Of a DNA stretch of 64,000 nucleotides, positions 50,346-57,355 are shown piece after piece. The first letter of the stretch is position 1. Every line of letters begins with the position of its first letter. Below the pieces are notes generated by a model that was given only the letters and a program-made list of their open reading frames with translations, was not told the origin of the DNA and made no database searches. Origin of the DNA: Allomesorhizobium camelthorni (GTDB lineage Bacteria; Pseudomonadota; Alphaproteobacteria; Rhizobiales; Rhizobiaceae); the NCBI RefSeq assembly GCF_011045125.1, contig NZ_JAAKZF010000003.1, positions 62,001-126,000 on the forward strand. Reading direction: 5' to 3'. The position numbers and the translations under genes are program-made.

Positions 50346-52102
50346 CAAATCACCATCAAATCTTCTTCTTCGAGGTAGGAACCGCCGTCGACAATTATCG
50401 GCTCGGGATTCAGCACCATCACGCTGACTGAATCGAACATGGCCATGGCGGGGTCGATCTTGGCGTCTCCGGCGTTTTGCTTGGTGGCCCGGATCGCGGT
50501 AGCCGTCGGCTCGATCTTAATGTTCCCGACGCACCAATCCATCAGTGTGCTGGGGCAATGCTTCATCGTGCGATTGGCCAGCTTGCGCTCCGATGTCTTC
50601 AGTGCGTTCATCAGCTTGTAGCCTTGGCCCACGCCGACCACGTGACCGCTCTCCTGGGTAACACCAATCAGCGCCAAAGCGTCGGTGAGCTCGCCATATG
50701 GGCCTTCGACATCGAGCGCGACGGCGGCGAGTAAGCTCGCCCGATTGATGCGATCGATTAGTATTAGAAAACCGGCAACGTCCTTAGGCAGCAGCAGCTC
50801 TTCCACTGGCTCAAGCAGTTTCACCAGCGGAGCGACGTCGACGAACTCATCGTCGATGATCGTCAGGGCGCTCGCCTGGGCGAAATCCTGAAGCCGGGCG
50901 GCGATAGTCTGCCGTCGCTTCAGCACACCTTCATGACACCAGGCGTGCGACCAGCTGAGCCAGGTCTTGGATCCGGTCTCCCGGCCAAGCACGTTGGCGC
51001 CGAATAGATCGTCAAGGCCGCCGCCATCGGCTCCTACGACGATCGCCTCGGAGCGTTCGATGATGGCATCGAGAGTTAGATCGGCATCTTCAGAGGAGGC
51101 CCAGAATTCAGCGCCAGGCCAGCCGTCGGTTTTCATGCCGACGCCCATCTCGATATTGAGATATTGGGACGCCCACACGCGGATGGCCTGGTCGCCTTTT
51201 TCCTTTTCGGAATTCCAGTCAGGAACAAGCGTGGCGAGATGAACCGAGCGGCCGAGGTTCGGCATAACCATCGGCCAATTTGAAGTGTCCCTCCAAGCCG
51301 CTGGCTCTTTCGCGATGTCCTGTGGAAATTCGAACATCACCGACAGCGTCGGTCGCGCGTTCTTTCCTCGGAAGGCACCATCGCGATGCCGACGGGCGTT
51401 GTGCAATTCGTCCTTGAACGCACCGGCAGGTATATCGTCGCTCTGCGTGGTTGTGATGAGGAACTTGCCCTCGGGCGTCTTGTCGATGCCGCCGCGAATT
51501 TGGCGGATGACCTTGGCGGCGTAGTGCGTCTTTCCGAGCAGATGCACCTCGTCAAGATGCGCGAATATCAGAATGCCGCCGGTCAGGATCTTGAGATCAA
51601 AGGTTTTGACCTTCATCTCCGACTGGTTGACCAGATCCTCGATCGTCTTGAGGTGATCGCGAGGCCGAAAGCGGCGTTTGAGATCCGTCGATTCCTCGAT
51701 CATGCCGACCGCTTGCTCATAGGCGCGATCAGAAATCGCCTGTGTGGGACCGATGAACAATGCCTCTGCACGTGGGCGTGTGTTCATCAGCATCACTGAC
51801 AGCGCCAGGCCGGCACCATATGACGTCTTCGATGATCCCTTCGGCGCCAGGACAAAGATGTCCCGGATAAAATTCTGCTGCGAAACCGGATCCCACGATC
51901 CAAACGACGTCGCAACAATGTCGCGGAACCATTGTCCCGTGGCATCGGCGAGCCGTGGCTTGCCAGGAACGTCCGGAAGCCTCAGCTCATCGTAAAATGC
52001 GAGGCCCATTTCGGCCTCGGATTGGATCAGCGGCAGATCCGGGATGAGGGAACGGCCTGTACGGATCCGCTCTTCCCAGTCCAGGCAGCTCAGATCCCAC
52101 AT
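50345..52102 (-). CDS. terL: Terminase large subunit
   Basis: The protein has 585 residues. The ATPase has Walker A LAPKGSSKTS (residues 85-94) and Walker B IFAHLDEVH (Asp184/Glu185), with ITTTQSDD as coupling motif. The nuclease half contains VVGADGGGLDDLFGANV and the acidic site near IDPAMAMFDSVSVMVLN at the end, matching the Terminase_1 family. It packages DNA into the prohead through the portal. It is the most conserved phage gene here. Confidence 0.93.
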   Translation of the reverse strand: MWDLSCLDWEERIRTGRSLIPDLPLIQSEAEMGLAFYDELRLPDVPGKPRLADATGQWFRDIVATSFGSWDPVSQQNFIRDIFVLAPKGSSKTSYGAGLALSVMLMNTRPRAEALFIGPTQAISDRAYEQAVGMIEESTDLKRRFRPRDHLKTIEDLVNQSEMKVKTFDLKILTGGILIFAHLDEVHLLGKTHYAAKVIRQIRGGIDKTPEGKFLITTTQSDDIPAGAFKDELHNARRHRDGAFRGKNARPTLSVMFEFPQDIAKEPAAWRDTSNWPMVMPNLGRSVHLATLVPDWNSEKEKGDQAIRVWASQYLNIEMGVGMKTDGWPGAEFWASSEDADLTLDAIIERSEAIVVGADGGGLDDLFGANVLGRETGSKTWLSWSHAWCHEGVLKRRQTIAARLQDFAQASALTIIDDEFVDVAPLVKLLEPVEELLLPKDVAGFLILIDRINRASLLAAVALDVEGPYGELTDALALIGVTQESGHVVGVGQGYKLMNALKTSERKLANRTMKHCPSTLMDWCVGNIKIEPTATAIRATKQNAGDAKIDPAMAMFDSVSVMVLNPEPIIVDGGSYLEEEDLMVI

Positions 52103-52112
52103 TGGCGACGCA

Positions 52113-52586
52113 TCAGTTCGCTGGACCCTGCCGGCGCGCCATCAGGTCGCCAAGGCGGTTGCCGCGATCTGGCTGGTGAGCCGCTACAACAGCCGCTTCC
52201 TTCTTGCCGAGCTTGGCGGCCTTTTGAGGCTTTTCCGGCTGGCCCGTCTGCCCGTACAGCATGAGGTCATTCTTCTCGAGGAAGTCGCGGAATTCCTTAC
52301 CGGCCGCGACGTTGCCCGCCATGAACAGTTCCCACAGCTTGGTCGCCATGGTGGCGTTGAGGCGGTCTCGGGCGACATCCCGGAATTTGAGCTCGGAAAA
52401 ATAATGCTTCCGCAAAGTCGGGAGCGTCACGAACAACGCCGAGGCAATCCGCGCATTGGACCAGCCGAGCGACACTAACATGCTGACTCGATTCCGGTTT
52501 TTCTGGCTGGCGATGTGCTGCGGTCGCCCGCGCTCACCCCAGTTCGCCGGAACTGGCTCTCCAAAGAGGTCAAAAATCTCACTCAT
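52113..52586 (-). CDS. terS: Terminase small subunit
   Basis: The protein has 157 residues. The N-terminal helix-turn-helix (SMLVSLGWSNARIASALFVTLPTLRKHYFSEL) is typical of small terminases that bind the packaging site. A helical oligomerisation part (DRLNATMATKLWELFMAGNVAAGKEFRDFLEKND) and a basic tail follow. A long A/T run and GC hairpins lie just upstream, the expected recognition region. Confidence 0.85.
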   Translation of the reverse strand: MSEIFDLFGEPVPANWGERGRPQHIASQKNRNRVSMLVSLGWSNARIASALFVTLPTLRKHYFSELKFRDVARDRLNATMATKLWELFMAGNVAAGKEFRDFLEKNDLMLYGQTGQPEKPQKAAKLGKKEAAVVAAHQPDRGNRLGDLMARRQGPAN

Positions 52587-52670
52587 CGAAAAAAAACCTC
52601 TGAATGCACCCAATGCGGTTAGGGGCCCCAAAGGCCCCAGAGATCCGACCCCCCCCCACCCCCTTGGGGG
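52587..52670. other. Candidate cos/packaging region
   Basis: The 84 gene-free bases between the early operon and terS contain an 8-base A-run, GGGGCC...GGCCCC dyads and a run of nine C residues beside GGGGGT. In HK97-like phages cos lies next to the HNH and terS genes. No consensus is visible, so this is only a candidate. Confidence 0.35.
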
Positions 52671-52979
52671 TCAGGCGGGCTGCATCGCTCGGATGACTGC
52701 GACCTCTCGCTCGACGAGGGCTTTCACCTCAGGCCTGATGTTGCCGTTCGTGAAGCTGTCGTCGATGACGACGTGGCCACCGAGCCCGCTGCGCTTGATG
52801 ACATCGGATCTGTGCTCGACCGTGATCGTCCTGCAGCAGTCAGCTACAAGCTTGCCTCGACGTTCGAAGATGCCCTGTTTCAGCCAACGGCCGATGTCAC
52901 TCCTGGCCACGATGATGACTGCACCTTCGTCGGGTAGGCCATCGATCAGTTGCTTGGCCCGATCCATCTGCTCACCCAT
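52671..52979 (-). CDS. Hypothetical phage protein
   Basis: This 102-residue protein (DRAKQLIDGLPDEGAVIIVARSDIGRWLKQGIFERRGKLVADCCRTITVEHRSDVIKR..., ending in GGHVVIDDSFTNGNIRPEVKALVEREV) has an alpha/beta pattern. The ATG at 52979 overlaps the HNH stop (TGATG). Not recognised. Confidence 0.58.
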   Translation of the reverse strand: MGEQMDRAKQLIDGLPDEGAVIIVARSDIGRWLKQGIFERRGKLVADCCRTITVEHRSDVIKRSGLGGHVVIDDSFTNGNIRPEVKALVEREVAVIRAMQPA

Positions 52980-53293
52980 CAGTACCTCTCCGCCATCCTC
53001 TTCGCTCGCGCCGCCGCCGTCTTCTTCGTGTGACATGAGCCGCAAAGGCATTTGACGTTGCGCTTGTCGAGCAGCGCGCCGCCGTCCTTCACCTCGACGA
53101 TATGGTCACCGAAGATGCGCGTATTGGTCCGACCGCAATCCTCGCACCGCCTGCCCCGTTCCGCGATGACCTCAGCCATCAGCTTTCGCCACTCAGGCGA
53201 CAGGTAGAACGGTTCGGCTGTCTTCGGCACGACCTTCACGGTCCGTGTGTCCATCGTCTTGATGGACGGCCGCATCATCCGGAGCTTGGCCAT
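52979..53293 (-). CDS. HNH endonuclease
   Basis: The protein has 104 residues. The zinc pairs ERGRRCEDCGR and KCLCGSCHTKKT frame the HNH core RIFGDHIVEVKDGG with NVKCLCGSC. HNH proteins next to terminase genes assist cos cleavage during packaging in HK97-like phages. The next gene upstream on this strand (NusG-like) lies 123 bases away, so a late promoter could sit between. Confidence 0.88.
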   Translation of the reverse strand: MAKLRMMRPSIKTMDTRTVKVVPKTAEPFYLSPEWRKLMAEVIAERGRRCEDCGRTNTRIFGDHIVEVKDGGALLDKRNVKCLCGSCHTKKTAAARAKRMAERY

Positions 53294-53416
53294 TGTTCGC
53301 TTTTAAGAGGGAGGAATCGCTTCCATTGCGGTGAGGCTGTCCGCCTTCACCTGGGGCCGATGGCGCGGTCCACCTTGCGGCGTGCGACTCTTTCGGCTCG
53401 TCCTAGGTGAGATTCG

Positions 53417-54100
53417 CTAGTCCAGTTTGGTGACTTGCGCAAGGTCGAGGTCGACGAACGACGCGCGCCCGAACAGATGCGTCTCAACCTTGATCCGCTC
53501 GCTGTCGCCCAGCATCAGAACGACAGCCTGGAACGATGCGAGAGGGCCGTTGTCGATCGTCACCCTGTCGCCCACCTTCAGGGCATTGGTCAGGATCTCG
53601 ATCGCCTTCGGGTCTTTCTCGATAAACGCTTGCAGCTTAACGATTTCCTGCTCGTTCACCGGCTTTGGATTGTCGGCTCCGCCGAGCACGTCGACCACGC
53701 CTTTGACCGTCTTCAGCCCTGCCCAAGTGACCGCGCAGGATACTACCTTGACGAACAGATAACCCGGCAGTGCGGGCAGCATGCAGGGCTCCAGCGACTG
53801 CCATTTGCGCTTGCCGCGCCGCTTCGGCTCGACTTCCTTGACCGCCATCCAGCGCTCGACATTCGCTTCCTCAAGCGACTTATCCACAGCAATGTCCGCT
53901 CGATCCTCGACGCGCAGCACATACCAACGCGCTTCAGGCCCATCCATGCCCGCCGCGGCGAGCATCGCCTGCTCCCTGCGCGTCAGTGCGATTCGCTGGT
54001 CGCTCTTCTGCCAGGCGCGATCGATGTTGATCGGATCGCCCTTGCGGTCGAGCCAGACGCGTTCGCTCTCACTCAGCCGCTTGCCGTTGACCGCCATCAT
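53417..54100 (-). CDS. NusG-like transcription factor (NGN plus KOW)
   Basis: The protein has 227 residues. The NGN-type core has RWYVLRVEDRADIAVDKSLEEANVERWMAVKEV (residues 58-90) and LPALPGYLFVKVV (110-120). The C-terminal KOW-type part has LKVGDRVTIDNGPLASFQAVVLML (174-197) and the end LFGRASFVDLDLAQVTKL, strongly like NusG/RfaH family members. About 50 extra N-terminal residues (KRLSESERVWLDRKGDPINIDRAW) are unlike NusG. It lies at the start side of the late region, so it may be a phage elongation/antitermination factor. It overlaps the next gene by 32 bases. Confidence 0.8.
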   Translation of the reverse strand: MMAVNGKRLSESERVWLDRKGDPINIDRAWQKSDQRIALTRREQAMLAAAGMDGPEARWYVLRVEDRADIAVDKSLEEANVERWMAVKEVEPKRRGKRKWQSLEPCMLPALPGYLFVKVVSCAVTWAGLKTVKGVVDVLGGADNPKPVNEQEIVKLQAFIEKDPKAIEILTNALKVGDRVTIDNGPLASFQAVVLMLGDSERIKVETHLFGRASFVDLDLAQVTKLD

Positions 54101-55310
54101 CGGTGTTTCCCTCGTTGCCCTGCTTCACCGCCTGTTCGAACGCACTCAACGCACCCGGTCCGCCAGCCGGGAAATACACAACGGGCTGTCGCCCCGGATC
54201 CGGCAGCCATGGCCAGCCGCGCAGCTCGTGCTCCAGCTTCCACGCCTCGAACGTCTCGGAGCCGACAGGCACGGCCTCCATCATCGCCGCCAGCGGCTCC
54301 AGCGCAGTCGCCACCGTGACGCCCTGCCGGCTTGCCGCCCGATCGTGCATGACATTGACGCGAGGCCATCCGAGCTTGGCCTGACGCTCCCGCCTCGCCG
54401 CCTCGCCCGTCTCGTCCTGCCTCTCCAGCATCTGCCGCAGGAAGCCCGAAGGAGGCGGAGGAAGCGGCGCCGGCGGCTGCATCAGCTGCTTCAGCCGCGC
54501 CACCTGCCACATCGGCCCGAACGGCGCGGCATCGACGAACAGCGGCTTTTCCGGCTCTTGCGGATCAGCCACCTCGTCGAACAGCTTCTGCCCGAAATAG
54601 GTGGAAAGCGCCGGGATGTGCGATTTCGCCTGCGCCTTCAGCAGCGCCAGCCAGGCCGGATAGCGCCGCTCGGCGCGGTCTCGCTCGTCGGGATCGAGCT
54701 TCAGCCATTCGACGAGCCAGCCCTGTTTCGGCATCCCCGACGACTGCGGATGGCCCCGAGCCATCTTCCAGAACCGACGCTCCAGGGTCTCACGGCTTTC
54801 TGCCCGTTTTCCTTCATCGGCCTCGCGCTCGCGCTCTCTCTCAATGGAGGGATCAAGGGAGGGGTCTGGAGGGGTTGGTGGACTCCCAGTGTCACCCTTA
54901 GGCGTCTCCGGTGTCACCCTATCGGGGCCGGTTTTGTCACCCTTGGCGGCTTCGTCTAAGGGTGACTGGGTGTCACCCTTAGGATTGAAGCCGCGCCCGG
55001 CCGCATAGGCGTCCCAGCCGGCCTTGCTGATGGCCGAAAGCACGTCGAGATCGAGCGCATATTCGTTGGTCGAGCGCCTGCCCTGCCCGCCGGCTCGCAC
55101 CAGCGACAACAGCCCGATGTCGAGGAAACCCTTGATCTCGCGCTGCACCTGGCGGTCGGAGCACTGCGCCGCGCGCGCCACCGTGGCGATCGCCGGGAAG
55201 ATGCGGCTGCCATCATCCTCGCAGGCGTCGATCAGCTTCAGCAGCACCAGCTTGCGGATGCATGTGCCCATGTCGGCGCGAAAGCCGGTGCCGAGGAGGA
55301 AGGCGCTCAC
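54069..55310 (-). CDS. Winged-helix replication/DNA-binding protein
   Basis: The protein has 413 residues and a GTG start (GTGA overlap). The N-terminal helix-turn-helix (CIRKLVLLKLIDACEDDGSRIFPAIATVARAAQCSDRQVQREIKGFLDIGLLSLVRAGGQGRRSTNEYAL) matches phage replication-initiator/helix-turn-helix proteins. It is followed by a charged linker (PSIEREREREADEGKRAESRE) and a C-terminal helical region. Possibly an O-like origin binder. A GAP between domains shows low complexity. Function inferred from fold only. Confidence 0.65.
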   Translation of the reverse strand: MSAFLLGTGFRADMGTCIRKLVLLKLIDACEDDGSRIFPAIATVARAAQCSDRQVQREIKGFLDIGLLSLVRAGGQGRRSTNEYALDLDVLSAISKAGWDAYAAGRGFNPKGDTQSPLDEAAKGDKTGPDRVTPETPKGDTGSPPTPPDPSLDPSIEREREREADEGKRAESRETLERRFWKMARGHPQSSGMPKQGWLVEWLKLDPDERDRAERRYPAWLALLKAQAKSHIPALSTYFGQKLFDEVADPQEPEKPLFVDAAPFGPMWQVARLKQLMQPPAPLPPPPSGFLRQMLERQDETGEAARRERQAKLGWPRVNVMHDRAASRQGVTVATALEPLAAMMEAVPVGSETFEAWKLEHELRGWPWLPDPGRQPVVYFPAGGPGALSAFEQAVKQGNEGNTDDGGQRQAAE

Positions 55311-56005
55311 AGCAGCGCCTCCTGCCGGCCTGAAGCGGGGTGCGCTGCGAAGGCCTTGCGCTCCGGCAGGATCGGCGGATCGGCCTCGACGAAGGTGCGG
55401 GCGCGGAGATGCTTGCAGACGGCCTTCTCGATCTCGGACCCGGTCATCATCCGCGACAGCTCGGGAACGAGCTTGTTGCCCGGCGTCCGGCTGGTGCAAG
55501 CGATCCGATGGTCTGCCGCGACAGCACGGAGCTCGTCAGCCCATAGGAGCAGCAGCATCCGGTGATACCAAGGAACTTCGGCTCGGTAGGGCGCTGACCA
55601 ATCGCGCCTGCGGCTTTCGCTATTCGGGTAGGACCAGATGTCGTAGCATCTGCGTGCGCCAGCCAGCGCAAGGGTCAGCGGTGATGGAAGTTGCCTTATG
55701 ACGCCATGCTTCACTGTCTCCATACCGGGCGACTTGGTCCACTTCTCATGCGCGGCCACGATCAGGCCGTGGCATGTCGGCCCGAAATCCGCGATCTGGC
55801 CGGCCAGCCGGTCGAGCTTGTCGCGCTCACTCTTGATCTCGCAAATCCAGAGCCTGTCAGGCTGAACTGCGACGACGTCCGCGCGGCTTGAACCGTGCTC
55901 GACATTCATCTCATGGATGATGCGGGCGTTGGGCCACAGCTCGCGGAATCGTTTGACGACCGCATCGCGTATCTCGACCTCCGCAGATGAGCGCGAATGC
56001 TTCAA
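55307..56005 (-). CDS. PD-(D/E)XK nuclease-superfamily protein
   Basis: The protein has 232 residues. The core IRDAVVKRFRELWPNARIIHEMNVEHGSSRADVVAVQPDRLWICEIKSERDKLDRL has the D...EIK catalytic pattern of PD-(D/E)XK nucleases (SRADVVAV and CEIKSERD). The rest is unassigned. Could be a recombination/repair nuclease or an MmcB-like enzyme. It overlaps the helix-turn-helix gene by four bases. Confidence 0.72.
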   Translation of the reverse strand: MKHSRSSAEVEIRDAVVKRFRELWPNARIIHEMNVEHGSSRADVVAVQPDRLWICEIKSERDKLDRLAGQIADFGPTCHGLIVAAHEKWTKSPGMETVKHGVIRQLPSPLTLALAGARRCYDIWSYPNSESRRRDWSAPYRAEVPWYHRMLLLLWADELRAVAADHRIACTSRTPGNKLVPELSRMMTGSEIEKAVCKHLRARTFVEADPPILPERKAFAAHPASGRQEALL

Positions 56006-56535
56006 TTCCCCGTCCTCTTCCAGTTCTCGAAATCGCCGCGCATCGCCTTCCAGCGCGCAGCCGCCTGATCGTCCATGTTGAGTTCCTTGCGGCTGTTAAT
56101 GCCGAGCAGAGAGCGCAGCTTCTGGATGCCGCGTGCCGTCGTCAGCGGTTCTTGGAGCCCGTGCCGCGCCGCCAGGAATTCGAGGAATCGCCACTCCGAG
56201 CACTTCATCGTCGCTTCGGCGGCATAGTTTTTCCGCACGTCCGCCACGGGCCCGGCTGGCGGCTGTCCCTGCCGGTCAGGCTGCAGCGCCTTCGTCTTGG
56301 CAATCGCCCTGTCGATCAGCTCCAGCAGGAACTGCACCGAGCCGGCCGCGTCGCAGACGAAGGCGATCTCGTCCTCGCTGGCGCCCGGGTCGAAGCGCGC
56401 GATCGGCAGCAGCATGCCGGTCTTTGTCCTCGCCTCGATGAAGCAGCCTTCGGAATCGTGCACGCGCGTCCACTCGCCCGGCGCGATGCCGGCGACGAGA
56501 TCGCGGATCCGTGCGAGGCGCGCGCCGTCCTTCAC
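56002..56535 (-). CDS. Hypothetical phage protein
   Basis: This 177-residue protein (ARLARIRDLVAGIAPGEWTRVHDSEGCFIEARTK, SEDEIAFVCDAAGSVQFLLELIDRAIAKTKA, WRFLEFLAARHGLQEPLTTARGIQKLRSLLGINSRKELN) is a mostly helical soluble protein. Not recognised. Coupled to the PD-(D/E)XK gene. Confidence 0.55.
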   Translation of the reverse strand: MKDGARLARIRDLVAGIAPGEWTRVHDSEGCFIEARTKTGMLLPIARFDPGASEDEIAFVCDAAGSVQFLLELIDRAIAKTKALQPDRQGQPPAGPVADVRKNYAAEATMKCSEWRFLEFLAARHGLQEPLTTARGIQKLRSLLGINSRKELNMDDQAAARWKAMRGDFENWKRTGN

Positions 56536-56609
56536 CGAAGCGCCTCCCTTGCCGGGAACCGGACGGCTGCTGTAGCGTTGCGCCGCGGTGCGAGTGCAGG
56601 GTTTTGAGT

Positions 56610-56918
56610 ATGGCGACGCTTGAGGATAAACCCTTCGACCAGGCGGTGTGCGTGCACGGCGCGCGCGCCGGTCAGGTGCAGAACGTCGGCAGCGCGCGGG
56701 AGGCCGCCGAATGGCTGCTCTACGAATGGCCGGCAGAGACGATAGACAGCGACAAGGCCCGCGCCGCGCGCCAGGCGTGCTTGGCGGCGCTTGAGAGCAG
56801 GGGCGAAACGGCCGATGCCCGCCAGGCGTTCCGCGCGGCGGCGCACGAAGCCGGCATTTTCATCGGCGACGTGGATCGTGTCCCCAAGCCGGGCAAGATC
56901 GTGAAGCGCAGGCGCTGA
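56610..56918 (+). CDS. DUF982 domain protein, first phage copy
   Basis: The protein has 102 residues. DUF982 layout: an N-terminal strand (FDQAVCVHGARAGQVQNVGSAREAAEWLLYEWP), the central AARQACLAALESRG and C-terminal ADARQAFRAAAHEAGIFI, with a basic tail KPGKIVKRRR. It sits on the plus strand inside the minus-strand early region, next to a second DUF982 gene. Confidence 0.75.
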   Translation: MATLEDKPFDQAVCVHGARAGQVQNVGSAREAAEWLLYEWPAETIDSDKARAARQACLAALESRGETADARQAFRAAAHEAGIFIGDVDRVPKPGKIVKRRR

Positions 56919-57023
56919 GTGCGCGCCAGACCACTTGAACCCGAAAAAGTCCGAGATCATATTTTGCGACGGCGCCACATCCCGGTGCCGACGTTCAACC
57001 CATTTGCGCAGATGGAGGAAGGA

Positions 57024-57323
57024 ATGGACGAGCGCTTTGCCACCCCTGTCTATGTCGTAGACGGGTCGCGGATCATCCGTGAAATTGCCTGCCTGGAGGA
57101 CGCAATCGATTTTCTTGAAGCTTTGCGGGCTCCGGTCAACGGCACGGTCCACGAGACCGCGCTCAAAGCATGCTACCGCGCAGCAGCGGGTCTGCTTCCG
57201 GTCGACAATGCCCGCCGCGCTTTCGAAAGCTTCGCGAAGATGTCCCGTATCCTTGAAGACGCGCCTCCGCAGCCGTGGATGATCCAGGTAAAGGATGAAA
57301 CCGACGGCGGGGCCGCCAAATAG
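57024..57323 (+). CDS. DUF982 domain protein, second phage copy
   Basis: The protein has 99 residues. TPVYVVDGSRIIREIACLEDAIDFLEALRAP, ALKACYRAAAGLLPVDNARRAFESFAKMSRIL match DUF982 and are closest in style to the host copy at 7180. The ATG at 57024 follows GGAGG with five bases spacing. Convergent with the C5 methyltransferase gene. Confidence 0.75.
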   Translation: MDERFATPVYVVDGSRIIREIACLEDAIDFLEALRAPVNGTVHETALKACYRAAAGLLPVDNARRAFESFAKMSRILEDAPPQPWMIQVKDETDGGAAK

Positions 57324-57355
57324 CATCAAAGCCGGGAGGCGATGCAGCGCGCTTT

